Below are positions 1-11,818 of a stretch of DNA of 64,000 nucleotides, in pieces. The first letter of the stretch is position 1. Every line of letters starts with the position of its first letter. Source of the DNA: Ancylostoma caninum (lineage: Eukaryota > Nematoda > Chromadorea > Rhabditida > Ancylostomatidae); the NCBI GenBank assembly GCA_037903475.1, contig JBAJFG010000445.1, positions 1 through 64,000 of the forward strand. Direction: 5' to 3'. The notes under the pieces were generated by a model. That model had not been told where the DNA came from and did no database searches. It saw only the letters and a program-made list of their open reading frames with translations. Made by a program: the position numbers and the translations under genes.

Positions 1-106
1 ACCTCAAGATACCAAACCTCTTACCGTAGTCGGGTTTGGAGGACACAGGTCCAGTGAAGAGTCCGGCATCGTCACCACCAACCTCATTGACAAAACTAAC
101 AAACCA

Positions 107-376
107 TTGCCGGTTAAGCTTCGCACACGCGAAGTCTTAATCAAATCCTTCAAGCCCTACCATCTCAGCAAAGAAGATCGTCACACCCTTCGCTCTTACC
201 ATATTGATCCGGATTCACTGTCCGCAAGACGTCATGTGACCCCAGATATCCTGTTGGGCATAGATTACTTCTGGGAGGTTCTCAAGAAGGACACCCCGAA
301 GCAATTACCCTCAGGGTTGATGCTAGTCCAGACGCGCTTCGGTTCAGTTGTCTCCGGTTCCACAATTTTTCGTTGA
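107..376 (+). pseudogene. BEL/Pao pol, DUF1758 protease-like fragment
   Basis: This 89-codon frame carries the block PDILLGIDYFWEVL followed by LPSGLMLVQTRFGSVVSGS, typical of the DUF1758 (putative A16 aspartic peptidase) segment just before the reverse transcriptase of BEL/Pao retrotransposons. The window opens inside this element, so gag and the start of the protease are not visible. The next pol segment continues in a different frame, so a one-base shift near 348-376 separates the two. The copy is therefore defective, unless the family uses a programmed shift here, for which I see no signal. Confidence 0.8.
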
Positions 377-3221
377 TTTACTGAGACATGCGACTCAGTC
401 ACCGTCTACCATGAGTCCACCATCTACCATGAATTCAAGACCTACCATTAATCCATCATCATCCTACCAGGAAGATACCATAGCACAATTCTGGGATCTT
501 GATCGTCTCGGTATTACCGAAGATCCTGATCCATCGGTAGACAAGGGCGAGGACCAACGGATTCTGAAACGTTTCCAGGATACCGCTCAAATCATTGACG
601 GTTACCTACACGTCCAGTTTCCCTGGAAGACCTCACACCCTCGTCTGGCCGATAATAAAATGCTAGCTTTGAAACGCCTTCAAAGCCAGTTTCGTTCCTT
701 CCAGTCTAAACAACATCTCTGGAAGGAATACGCTAATACCATCAGTGACTACCATAACAAGGGAATAATAGAGGAGGTCGATGAACATCAATTCGATGAT
801 CACCGAGTCTATTATATCCCACACCAAGTTGTCATCAAGGAATCATCTGCTACCACTAAGCTTCGGGTCGTCTGTGATGCATCCTCGCATTACAAAGGCG
901 CTCCGAGCTTGAACGATTGCCTACATTCGGGTCCAGCAATTCTGCCGGATCTTGTAGGCATTCTCCTTCGTTCACGTCTTTCTCGCTACCTCCTTGTTGC
1001 GGACGTCGAGAAAGCATTTCTCCAGATTCGCCTTCAGCAGAATCAGAGAGATGCCACTCGATTTTTATAACTCCGCAATCCTTACCTACCACCATCACCA
1101 GATAACATACGCATTTTCCGCTTTACCCGTGTACCATTTGGCATAACCGCATCACCATTTCTTCTAGCAGCGTCTATCCTCTACTACCTTCACCAACATC
1201 CATCTAAGCCACTTAACAAGGAGATCGAGAAAAATACCTACGTGGACAATGTCCTTCTTGGTGCCTCGTCGGAACGGCAGGCCATCAAGAAATACCATTC
1301 TTCTAAAACCCTATTTGACTCGATGCACATGAACCTTCGAGAGTTCCTGTGCAACTCTGATGCCGTTAACCATTCCATCGAACCATCAGATCGAGTCAAA
1401 AATCCATCATCTGTCAAGCTGCTTGGGATTCCCTGGAATCCACAAGCAGATACCATTCTGATACCATTTAAAACATCATCTCAGAATGTGTACTCGAAGC
1501 GCACAGCTCTCAGTGCATGTTCTTCTACATTTGACCCTCTAGGTCTTCTAACACCATTCCTTGCACCATTCAAGATCTTTATCCAGGACATTTGGAAAAA
1601 AGGTTACCTCTGGGATGAACCCTTCAAAGAGGAGGATTATCAACAGTGGCGAGAATTGGTGCGGAACCTTAAACACCCTTTACCACCAATACCACGCTTC
1701 ATCGCTTCCAACGATGAAGCAGCTACATATGAGCTAGCAGTGTTTGGAGACGCTTCCAAACGTCTCTTTGCCTGCTGTGCCTACCTTATCTGCCGCACAC
1801 CAACATCTACCACATCTTGGTTAGTCATGGCCAAGTCACTGCTGGCACCAACCAAGCAACAAGTGACCATGCCACGACTAGAACTTCTCGCATCATTAAT
1901 AAGCGTGCGTCTAGCACGCTTTCTCCATTCACAGCTCAACCTTAAAATCACTACCATACATCTCTTTTCAGACTCATTAATAGCATTACACTGGGTCCAC
2001 TCAATTCGACCTCTGAAGCGTTTTGTTCAGAATCGAATTGATCAGATCCGTACCATCCTTGCTACTTTTACCTCCGCCGATATCCAAACGAAGTTCTACT
2101 ACGTTCAGTCTGAGGTTAACCCAGCTGACTGTGCAACTCGTGGGTTATCGACGAAGGAAGCTAAAAGCCACATTTGGTGGCATGGACCACCATTTCTTCA
2201 GAAACCACCATCGGAATGGCCTAAGGCCGAAACGGATTTCGCTCTGCCGCCGGGCACAGGTTCCGAGGCAGAATACGAATTTCGGGCTATCACAGTCATT
2301 CCAGATAAACCATACCAATCTCCCATACGTTTTACCGCTACCAGTAGTTACCTTAAGCTCATACGCTCTACGGCGTATGTGCTCAAATTCGTTAAGGCGC
2401 TTTTTACCAGAACCGGCATACCAAGTAAAACCTTGAACCTTACTACCATCACACCATCAAAAGACATCTCTGCCCGCGAGATCATCACCGCGGAAACCCT
2501 TCTCATTACCGAACATTATAAAGAGTGTGAAACTACCCTGAAACGTCTACCACTTGATCATTTAAACGCATACCGCTCATCAGACGGTCTGATTCGTTGT
2601 CCGAATCGCTTAGATAATACAAGGACATCGCATCAGTCGCCTGTACCAATCCTTCTGCCGGAACATCGTCTGGTACACCTTCTCGTCATGTACTACCATA
2701 AGACCCACTACCATGCAGGTGTCCATTCTACCATCGCATCACTCCGTAGCTCTTACCTCATACCATCCATCAAGAGCACGGTTACCAAGATCCTTCGGCT
2801 GTGTACCATCTGCAAGAAATCCCAAGGACATGCATACCGTTATCCTGAGATGCCTAGCCTACCTCCTGAAAGAGTCAACCGTTCCAGACCCTTTCAGAAT
2901 GTTGGCCTAGACTACCTGGGACCGGTATACTACCGCGATCAGCTCCATTCTCAGGCCAAGATATGGATCTGTCTCTTCACCTGTATGGCAACTCGTGCAG
3001 TACATCTCGAGTTGGTTCATAACAATACCGCCTTCGAATTTCTTCTCGCCCTTCGCCGCTTCATAGCACGAAGAGGCACACCAGATCTCATCATCAGTGA
3101 CAACGCTACCACCTTCACATCAGGGAATGACGCATGTCTTCAAAAAGTCATCTATAACAAAGATACCATTGAAAGACTATCATCCCAATTTGCCAACCGA
3201 AGGATCACCTGGAAGTTCAAC
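348..3221 (+). pseudogene. BEL/Pao pol: RT, RNase H and integrase N-terminal half, with a nonsense codon
   Basis: One frame runs from 348 to the hAT insertion at 3222, broken only by TAA at 1068-1070, where the flanking protein (RFL then LRNPY) reads on in the same frame. RT motifs include LRVVCDASS, VADVEKAFLQI and a YVDNVLLG active-site box (YVDD-type with N at the last position) near 1230-1255. The Pao peptidase/RNase H region (VFGDAS, then LFSDSLIALHWV) covers about 1700-2150. An integrase zinc-binding H2C2 region (HKTHYHAG, CTICKK) lies at about 2690-2820, and the integrase core follows with VGLDYLGPV and LIISDNATTF. The nonsense codon, the upstream frameshift and the insertion show a dead copy. 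Related families in C. elegans are the Cer7-Cer13 type BEL elements. Confidence 0.9.
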
Positions 3222-4128
3222 CAGGGCGCAGCACCAGGTGGTCATTGACCACCAGGACTTAGTAGCGTCCTGCAGATTCAGGGGGCTTAGCACCAATGTC
3301 CGGGGCGTAGCCAACCGCTAACTGTCTACTGATATTAGAGACAAGCAGATTTAAGAGAAGCACTTCTGGAGGATCATCAAACTCGTGGCTGAAGACCACC
3401 GTTGTTCAACCATTTACTCCATCCCTACCCTGCCCTCTGGTGCGCTCCAGTGATAATCTGGTGTTGCTCAACCTGTAGGAGACGTATCATGTTGGAATTT
3501 TGACTGTAGATGCGCACTATACCAACGAGTATCCCCTCAAAATGGCACCGTTCGTTTTCGAGAAACCGTCTTCATTTTTGAGAAAAACCGTCATTAATGG
3601 TCAAAAAGTGGTTTTTGACCATTTTTTGACCATTAATGACGGTTTTTTTCAAAAACGAAGACGGCTTCTCAAAAACGAAAGATGCCACTTTGGGGGAGAG
3701 TTGGTACCACCTAGGCGCATTTCTCTGAGTCGACAGCGTATCGGAACACTTCCTCAAAGGAGAGAAATTTCCTGGGAAAGTTCCGGGTTTGAGAGAAAAA
3801 ACCACGCTCCAATGACAATTTCTTGTATCTGACAGGTCCTATAACAAGTTTCAACGAGTTCTAGCGGGATCAAACAGTTTCGTACTGAGATCGGTTTTTC
3901 GAGGATTATAGCTTGAATTTGAGATGATTTAGGCTGTCTTCGCTAAATGATACGCATTTCTTGCTGAAACATCATTCGTCGTCTCACTAACGCTTATTTA
4001 AGTCACTTTTTGGTGCCATCTGCTTTTCCTAAAAGAACCCTAGTGTGTAGGTACTTAGTAGCCCATTTCGGAATCCGACTGGACTTAGTACTCCCCAACC
4101 GACACTGACCACCTAGTGCTGCGCCCTG
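3222..4128. mobile_element. Non-autonomous hAT-type element inserted in the BEL integrase
   Basis: The element begins CAGGGCGCAGCACCAGGTGG and its far end is the inverted version (CAGGGCGCAGCACTAGGTGG read from the other strand). It is flanked on both sides by the identical 8-mer AGTTCAAC (3214-3221 and 4129-4136), the target-duplication length of hAT transposons. No transposase frame is visible, so it is non-autonomous. Element plus one duplication is 915 bp, a multiple of three, so the BEL reading frame is the same on both sides. The terminal CAGGG and the 8-bp duplication together support hAT; the subfamily is not determined. Confidence 0.9.
3541..3700. repeat. Long inverted repeat inside the hAT element
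   Basis: The left arm (about 3551-3612, GTTCGTTTTCGAGAAACCGTC onward) is repeated in inverted orientation at about 3625-3690 with few mismatches, around a short spacer. The two arms would fold into a hairpin of roughly 60-70 bp. It is the internal core of the non-autonomous hAT element, and no coding function is apparent. Confidence 0.8.
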
Positions 4129-4832
4129 AGTTCAACACCCCGCTTTCACCATGGAAAGGGGGCTTTTATGAACGTCTAGTTGGTCTCTTCAAATCAGTAT
4201 TCAGAAAAGCGATCCACCATACCTTACTACCATTATCACAACTACATGCCCGAGTTGCCGAGATAGAAGCAGTGCTGAATTCTCGCCTGCTTCTATCCGT
4301 CAGCGATACCAGTTCATCTTCCCTTGTTCTCAGACCAAAAGACTTCATCTCACCTCAAGTGGAGCTTCAGCTACCTCCCCACCAACACAATCATCCTTAC
4401 TTTCCCTCTCATCGCTTATCCGACTGGTATGCTGAGACACTTGAAGTGTTGAATAAGTTCTGGGACATCGGGTACAAGGACTACCTTACCACCATAGCAC
4501 ATCGCCACCAACAACGGATCCGTCAAGGACGGTCCACACCATCAGTTCCCTCGGTAGGAGACGTAGTTCTTGTTGCCGAGAAGAACATACCTAGGGGCCA
4601 ATGGCCTCTTGCTATCATTACCAGTATAAAGCACAGTAAGACCAACGTGCCCAGATCCGTGACCGTCCGCATGTCGAACGGTCATGAATTGCAGAGATCC
4701 ATCAACCAGCTCTACCCACTCGAAGTCACGGCCAAGGAAGATCCAAAACCGTGCAAACCCAAGCCAACTCGAATCCAACCACCACGAGCAGTGAAGCGGG
4801 TACGATTTGCACTTGGTAAGAAGCACAGGTAA
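4129..4832 (+). pseudogene. BEL/Pao pol: integrase C-terminal half and DUF5641 tail
   Basis: After the hAT insertion the integrase resumes with FNTPLSPWKGGFYERLVGL, the conserved block that normally directly follows the WKF seen at 3210. It continues through the catalytic-E helix region (AEIEAVLNSR) into the DUF5641-type C-terminal domain (VGDVVLVAEKN, RGQWPLAIITSI, RSINQLYPLE) and stops at 4830-4832. Frame and content show it is the same gene as the segment ending at 3221. There is no internal stop in this half. Confidence 0.88.
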
Positions 4833-6430
4833 GTTTCTTATCCTTTGTACTTCTCGCATACTACTCTCTAGATTGCTATTCAATTATAGCTACCATTTAC
4901 CATACCCTTTGAGTCGGTTACAGCTTGTTTCGATGGGTGACGATTCATGTTACTCTGCATACCATTTTTCAGCAATGACCCTCTCACGTGGGTTAGGTAA
5001 AAAACAACATACCCCTCACGTTTGCTCACTATCACCTTTTGGCTTGGGACTTCCCTACCCCATCAGAGGATCAAGGGAATCAGGTCCTCACCCTCACCTC
5101 GACCCATCCTAGGTAAATTCATCTATTTCTTTATATCTAGGTACATATCGAGCCACCATCAGCAGCCAATCCAGCTATAGTTCAATCCATCACCATCTAC
5201 TCGCTGCCCAGCTGCTATTTCCGAGCCACTCTACCACAACTGAAGATCACACAATGTCATCTATTCACGACACCCTCACGCGGACCGGGACAAAAATACC
5301 ATAACCCACCACGTTCGCCTTGCTTGATTACTACCTTTCGGCTTGGGACTTACCCACCTCTAAGACACCATAAGGACCAAGAAACACCGGATCCTCAACC
5401 TCGCCTCGGCCAGCACTAGGTAATTTTTTCCGATCCTTGTGTTTAGGTCCGTGTCGAGCCGCTGCCAGTTGCCAGATCCGATCCATTCCACCACTGTCGA
5501 GCCGCTGTCAGCTACCACGCCCAAGCCAATCTACCAATGTCGAGCCGCTGAACTCCGTCCATTTTCAAGCCGCTGTACTGCCACGCCATCACTGCAACGT
5601 CATGCCGTCGTCAGTCAACGCCTTCGATTATGCCACGTCAGTTCGACGGCATTCGATCACCGCAGCTCCATCTCCAAGCAGGCAAGTCGAAAAAGTTCCG
5701 TTTATACTTCCGCCCACCATCGCTCGTCCATCGTTCGCCTTCATTTGATATATACGATCAGGAGACCATTGCCTACAGGCAAACCTTGCGCCGCACTGTA
5801 GGGTACCCGTAGATAAGTGTGTGAGACGCCTAGTTTGACTCGTAGGCATTGTGCTCAGATCTGTGTATACCATTGACTCGTAGGCTTAACTTCGCATGGC
5901 GGCTGACCTGCAAGTAGCTCTGTTACATACCATGTTATTTTTTCTTTTGGTTTCTCACATGGCAAGTTTTTCAGCGCCCCCCAGTGTCGCGCCGTGCGCG
6001 ACTCTGCCCTGTGGCCGGGTCCCGCCGCGCGCATTGGCGTATGATACTTCCCACGCCGTGCCGCGTGCGGACTGCGCGGTGCGGCTGATTTTCGAAAACA
6101 GCCGCGCCAATGCGGTCACGCCGGACGGTTGTGTTTCGTTGGCTCTAGTGTCGTGTATTCTTGCCGTGTATTACTCGCGTCCGTTGAATACCATCATACC
6201 ATCTGGAGTGGCAGGTCCTCCCTCAGGTTGACCAACACCTTGGCCGTTGTGCACACCATCTACCATCCACCATGTTTGAGTTGCCCCTTACCCACCCAGT
6301 TACCCCATCTATCGCTGTACTATTTATTGATTGTCGTGTATTGATATTGTGTGATTTCTTGCATTATAAACACCATCTACAGCGCTCGTGTTATTACATA
6401 TGTATCCATGTATTGCATCACCGTCAAGTT
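4833..6430 (+). mobile_element. Probable BEL 3' noncoding region / LTR (boundary not resolved)
   Basis: No gene is recognised here. The sequence keeps the ACCAT-rich composition of the pol gene upstream, so it probably belongs to the same element. A TATA-like TGATATATACGATCAGG lies at about 5746-5762, followed by a possible transcription start region, as expected inside an LTR. The 5' LTR is outside the window, so LTR ends cannot be set by comparison. The stretch 6000-6100 is GC-rich. Confidence 0.4.
4995..5475 (+). repeat. Diverged tandem duplication between BEL pol and its 3' end
   Basis: Two blocks about 290 bp apart share GGCTTGGGACTT, a CACGTT box ahead of it, an ACCTCG box, then CTAGGTAA and finally TAGGT..(A/G)T(A/G)TCGAGCC (about 4995-5175 and 5287-5470). 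They look like two diverged copies of one unit. The purpose is unknown; retrotransposon untranslated regions often carry such repeats. Confidence 0.6.
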
Positions 6431-7627
6431 CATCAACAAGTATACCAAGGGGGCGGGGTTAGGGTTGGGGGCTCAGCGTAAAGACCTGGTGAGGGGAGAC
6501 GGGAAGAGGGATCTAACCGTGGGATACGGCCGGGTACGTCTGTGGGGGTAGGCCGCCATTAGGTTCCAGGAAGCGCATCCTCCACCGACGCGGCCAGTCG
6601 TGCTCAGGGTTCTTCCTGAGACACTGAACCACCGAGGACTCTGGGGCACGACAGGCTGGCATATCTCTATTTTTTTAACCTGCATTTGGATTCATAAGTT
6701 ATCGATCGGCGATGAATCTATTGACTACGGAATCATTTCCATGTGATTCACTTCGGAGAGTATCACTAGGCAACGGTTAATAGGTGAGAGAATAAAACGA
6801 GAAATATGAAATAGTTTCTGATTTCTCATTTTAGATATGCCTCTACTATCTTCAAAGATAGCCAAATTCAAATTGTCTTCCACAAATGTTAAGCTTGTGA
6901 AAACTACACTTTATTCTTTGGTGAACTATAAATAATCTACTAAATTTTCTCTTGGAATGGAAGACCTCACATCTCTCTCAGGCTCGGAGATCGACGCGGT
7001 TAGATTAGTGATTTTGTATAGTAGTTATGCCATTGGTCGCAGCTCCAAAGCTGTGCCCCGACGTATTTGCAAATGTAGGCATGCTCGGATATCATTTCAT
7101 AGTACGGTCATGTAACTCACACAAGAATTTTCGGGGAGGTCCACAGAGCTCATACAAAGAGTTGCCCCTAATGTAGAAGAAGTTTGGAAAACAATCAGTA
7201 CCGCGATATTTACGTTCAAAGTTCATGTGATTATATCCTTTGTAGTACTTCAGCGCTATGCTAACGTGGTTTCTGCCTCTAGTGTTTTTTGACCACGCCC
7301 TTACCCATACGTTAGAGAACTATGGAAGTTCATATCAGTTGTCTACGGCACCCCTTGAATCTCTCCACAAACTACTCCAAAGCAAAATTCAGCGGAATAC
7401 AACATGGTCTGACCTCGTTGTAGTAAAAAGATGAATAATATAGCTGCCGTCTTACAAGTCACATACACAATCAGTTAAGGTTTCTGTCTTTACAAAAACT
7501 GTCCCGGATACTAAAGGAAACCTGTTCAACAACAAACGATGCGCGGTTTTTGCAGTTACTGTCGACCATAAACAACAACACGAACAGGTCAACCTTAAGA
7601 TGAGAGGCTTTTTAAAAACAGTGAGAT
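6431..7627. other. No gene or clear repeat seen
   Basis: Short open frames occur on both strands but none has splice sites, composition or motifs suggesting a gene. A G-rich stretch (GGGGCGGGGTTAGGGTTGGG) sits near 6450-6470. Confidence 0.4.
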
Positions 7628-7689
7628 ACTTTATAAATTTCCAACACACAAAAGGATAACTTTATAAATTTCCAACACACAAAAGGATA
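7628..7689 (+). repeat. Perfect 31-bp tandem duplication
   Basis: The 31-bp unit that starts ACTTTATAAATTTCC and ends AAAAGGATA occurs twice head to tail (7628-7658 and 7659-7689) without a mismatch, so the duplication is recent or conserved. Confidence 0.95.
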
Positions 7690-8333
7690 TCGGAAACCAT
7701 ATATATCCCGAAAAATTCTTCTGTTGATGCAGAAGATGTGGAGCCTGAGATTTTGGCCCACATCGAATCGAGAACACGAAGCGCATTTTCTTTGTGGTAC
7801 GTTTTTCTTTTGATTAGTGTAGAAATAGATATTCGAAATGACTGTTTGTTTAGTTCACGGATAGTAATAAGGAAGAAAGTTATTTTTTCGTCACGTTCTT
7901 AGAGAAGAACCACTGAGTCCCAGATCACCTTCGCCTACATTGAAAGAACTAACTCAGTGGGACAGAAAATCAGAGAATATGCAGAAGCGCTTTTATTTGC
8001 CTGTGAAACGACTTCCAATAATCTTCACTTCGTGTTTCGTTTCTTTAAGACTGTCGATCCCTTCCAAGATTTATGACATGAAATGCACCGGAATACACCT
8101 CGACATCCAAGTAAAACTTCTTGTACTGAGATAATGCATGCAGTGCGTGCGAACAACGATTACTTCCATGAAGTTATCAAAGATAGAATATTAGCTGTAG
8201 ATGCTAACGATATTAGGAGTCCTGCTGTATGTTTCAAGCACGGAGATCGCCTTTTTGCGTACAGAGCATGAATAAAATAGATTTTGTTCATGTTTTGTTC
8301 CGCTTAAGAATATATGTCTATCAAGGGAATTTC

Positions 8334-8475
8334 AACAGGCCAGACTCTCACATCCGATTAAAACCTGTCTGGTTGTATCTTTATCTGACAAGGCGGTACA
8401 TTATATGTTGTAGGGATGGTATACATAATGTAGCAAGAGGAGAAGTTCTTTTCATTGTGAGAGTCTGGCCTGTTA
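8334..8475. mobile_element. Small MITE with 19-bp terminal inverted repeats
   Basis: AACAGGCCAGACTCTCACA at 8334-8352 is present as its exact reverse complement at 8457-8475, enclosing about 100 bp of AT-rich sequence. Size and structure are those of a MITE. I could not settle a target-site duplication, so the superfamily is open. Confidence 0.7.
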
Positions 8476-9056
8476 CTTTACAACTGACAATGAGTAAAAT
8501 TAGAATGGAAATGAAACTCCTGGAATAGAGTTCAAGATAGTGATGATAGTGATATGGAAGTTCAGCAAAATATAAAACCATTTTGAAAGGTAGGGGAAGC
8601 ACTTATACTGGAGATTTCGTTATGCTAACCGATAAAGCGCCAAAGCGCGTGCTATTACGACGTTCGGGCTGCTCTGGTGTTGCCATCAGAGTGGGTGTCG
8701 CTTGCGTTTGAGTCATACGATGGATATTGACTCATGAAGTGACTATCCTAACCTCCTGCATGAGCGTTCATAACGTCTAAAAACCACAAGACACACCGAA
8801 GCATTGCACGAGGCAACTGTGCGGGCCTTCCAATGGAACATGGTGAACCCGTAGATTTGCTCGGTGCTCAGAGAAAGAATATAGGAAATTGTTCGAAGTA
8901 GTAGCGAAAAACCAAGATGCTTCGACTTCGGCAACATCAAGAAGCTGTTGACGTCCAGCGAAACCTGCTACGGGACGCAGGAAGTCTACTTTGCGGTGCA
9001 GGAACTAGCAGAAATGCTGATTTCGTCAAGAATCAACGTGAGCGCTTGATCCGCAC

Positions 9057-9267
9057 CAGGGATCAGCGAAAGTACTGCATGAGAGCGGAAGTCGGATGTT
9101 GGGGGAAGTTCGAAATCTGGCGAAACTTGGAGCGATGAAGACAGCACGTCTGAGTTGGCGTGGCCCAACGACTGCCAATCGTCCAGAAATCTAGAAGCCA
9201 GAAGCTCGCATGAGACAAGAATTCAGGAACTTCCGACTTCCGGGAACCGGAATTCCGCTCATCCCTG
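9057..9267. mobile_element. hAT-type MITE (copy 1 of 2)
   Basis: The element starts CAGGGATCAGCG and ends CGCTCATCCCTG, which are inverted repeats with one mismatch. It is flanked by identical 8-bp duplications ATCCGCAC (9049-9056 and 9268-9275). It is 211 bp long with no coding capacity. A second copy of nearly the same size lies at 41637-41849, and both share an inner CGGAAGTCGGAAGTTC-type motif. Confidence 0.88.
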
Positions 9268-9310
9268 ATCCGCACTATAATAGCAGACCATAACGTTCCA
9301 GTTGTCTACA

Positions 9311-10505
9311 ATTAAGGAGAATCTGTTGCTTAATGAGCTGCCATCATTGTCGGAAGAAATAAAACAGTTGAAAGCCATAGTGATGGAAAACCAGCACAGG
9401 CCATTCTCTAAAAAAAGTCAAGTTTGATGCCAGCGCACTCACACAAGAGCGTGCGTCACACCATCAAGCAACGTCTTCAGAATAAATTTAGTATTAATAT
9501 GGACATAGTATTCTTTTCCTGATTGAAGGACGCTGTTCAGAGCGTCAACCATGAGAAGGAATTGCAAAAATGTGTTGCATCCGCGCAAGCCAACTCGCAA
9601 TCTCTGCTAGCTGTGGACTTCTTCAGGAAGATACTGAAAAACGTTTGCTCTTCTAGTTTTGTTTTGATATTCTGGAATAATTGGAAAAGCCTATCTGCAG
9701 ATTTGCGTTCAACCCTGCCATATTTGGAAATACGCTGTACGCGTTCATGGGATCTCTAGAAATAACAAGCTTTGTGAGCTGCCGGAGGAATTAGAAGAAA
9801 TGCTCATTGGTATATAATTGCAAACTCTATATATTATTTGTATAACCATGGATTACCATCTTTGGATGTATATAGGCACTGATGTGTAACATTTAGGCAC
9901 TACTGTGCGATATAAGAGTTTCTGGTTTGTTTTAGGCTTTACGACGGATGCTTTGGGTTTATACGCTCTAGAACTCGACCCAGGAATGATGGAACAACTA
10001 GCAGGCAGCACGAACTCGTTGGGTGTTTAATTGCATACTTAGACGTCGTTCGAAGAATTTCAATGTCGGACACATCCAGGTTCTGCCTAAGGTTTGGGTT
10101 AACCGAAGAAAAAAAAACACAGGAATGGTTAACTCGCGCAGAGGCACGAAACACATGACCTCTGAAAGCGCGAACCACCCTGTCACTAGCACTGTAGATT
10201 GACCTTGGGGATTTCACTCAATTACTCTAAACAAAAATTGTGTTTGTGGATTTCAGGAACGACCTCAGGGAGTACTATTTTTGCGACGGGAAATTAGTGA
10301 CGCCAGCTGTTGATTTCAATTATCTCTCCTGGGCTTGTTGATCAGCTGGTCTAACAACACTAGCGATATAATGTTTCAGAAAAATGGAAAGACTCAACGA
10401 GGAGAGCTCCGCCGCGATCTAGAACAGGTCAGAACAGATTATGAATTAAAAGCAAAATTGGCGCTTATCAGTAGTAGTGTGACCAAACAATTGCTATGTT
10501 TTTAA
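9311..10505 (+). other. Coding-like remnants (coiled-coil type), no intact gene
   Basis: Two short plus-strand frames look like decayed protein: LNELPSLSEEIKQLKAIVME (about 9330-9390) and a segment with RGELRRDLEQVRTDYELKAK (about 10398-10458). A related GELRGKLEEI segment occurs at 42530-42584 beside mab-5, so the second piece belongs to a dispersed repeat. A LINE or LTR-element gag/ORF1 origin is possible but not shown. No reading frame or splice structure joins them. Confidence 0.3.
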
Positions 10506-10764
10506 GGAGATGCTGAAGATATCTCAAACAAAAGGAAGAAAAAATAAGAAAAACTGAACAGGATCAGTTTCGTAGTATTCGCTGTTTTTTTGTTGTTGAA
10601 TAAAATTAGATAGGATGGAACAATTCTGTGTTTTTAGAATATCACCTGTCACATGTCGCGCATGTGACAGTTGCTACATTCGCTTTTAAACTGTTAAGGC
10701 GAAATTCAGGGCTATAGCAGGACTAAGTTAGGCCCAGCTGAGGAAGGAATCGATTTAAACGTGG

Positions 10765-10965
10765 GAGAGTGTCAGACGAAGCGGCGGAGGGAATCGGGCT
10801 GAACGGAGGATGGAATCGGAGTAGCTGGAGGAGGAATACGGATCATGCGAAGGAGAGAAGCAGGAATACCGGAAGATGACGGCGGCTTAGGCGGAGGTCG
10901 GAGTCGGGCGAAACGGAGATTTCGTCGATGCCGGAGGAGGGAATCGGGACTTGCAGTCTGTAACA
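10765..10965. repeat. Purine-rich GGAGGxxGGAATCGG low-complexity tract
   Basis: The plus strand repeats degenerate GGAGG and GGAATCGG words over about 200 bp, giving proline/arginine-rich open frames on the other strand that are composition artefacts. It is best read as a degenerate minisatellite. Confidence 0.5.
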
Positions 10966-11387
10966 GACCGGGTTTCCTGTCCAAGTCCTGCAAGTGCCCT
11001 GCAGTAGTCCTACGCATGTGTGCTATACTTTGGCTGAGTATATACGCTTAGGAAGGTGCGCATAGATCAAAACGTTACGCGCCGCCTCGACCATCCAACG
11101 AACAACTTGAACCCACTGTGATCTCCATCACAACAGTCCATACTAATGAGTTCGGAGAGCACGCTCGTTGTCAAGCTTTCATCCTCTTCCAGGCTGCCCG
11201 AAATTCCTGGTGCTCGGAATTTGATGGTCAATTTCTTCTTTCTCCATTTGTGAAACTCGTACCTTACGAATATGAATAATCTTTTAATCTAGCCTAGCGA
11301 TTGGTCCATCTTTGAAAGGCTCCCTGAGATCACAGAATGACTATGCTGCATTCCAACTTTTCCATCTAACATTCCAAGTGTCCAACA

Positions 11388-11467
11388 TGTCGGAAGCCGC
11401 ATTCACATCTGCCATAAAATGGTCTAAGATGGACCATTTATGGCAGATGTGGATGCGGCTTCCGACA
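11388..11467. repeat. 80-nt near-perfect hairpin
   Basis: A 37-nt arm (11388-11424, starting TGTCGGAAGCCGCATTCACA) is followed after 6 nt by its reverse complement (11431-11467), with one mismatch that is a G.U wobble in one strand and one extra A. Length and loop are in the range of a microRNA precursor or hairpin RNA, but the pairing is more perfect than is usual for animal microRNAs. It could equally be a minimal foldback transposon. Confidence 0.75.
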
Positions 11468-11818
11468 GCACTTTCAGTGGGTGGAAAGAGATTGTTTTCA
11501 TGAAAAAAAAAACCGTTTAAAAACTTCAATTTACATTGGGAGACGAAGCCGTCAAAAAAGCTGCATTAATTATGCACCAATTTAGTAAAAACCGAACGCG
11601 TTTTGTCATGTAAAAAACAACCCAGTAACTACAGTTCTTTTTCGATGAGTTATCAATCATTTCCTACAGTCGACCCAGCAATTCAAAAATTGTGATTGTT
11701 GTTCAAAAAAATTGTTCTCTGCAGCTCGTTGCGATTCTATTACTATCAGGCTATTGCGAAATTAATTGCCGAAATAGACAGCCCAGTTCAAAATGCTTAA
11801 CTCCGTTCAAACTCAACT

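Noticed and set aside
5802..5825. TACCCGTAGATAAGTGTG, resembling the mir-51 family seed
   Set aside because: It lies in BEL retrotransposon sequence and has no pairing arm.
8845..8868. AACCCGTAGATTTGCTCGG, resembling the miR-100/miR-10 family seed
   Set aside because: No complementary arm is found within 80 nt on either side, so no precursor hairpin can form.
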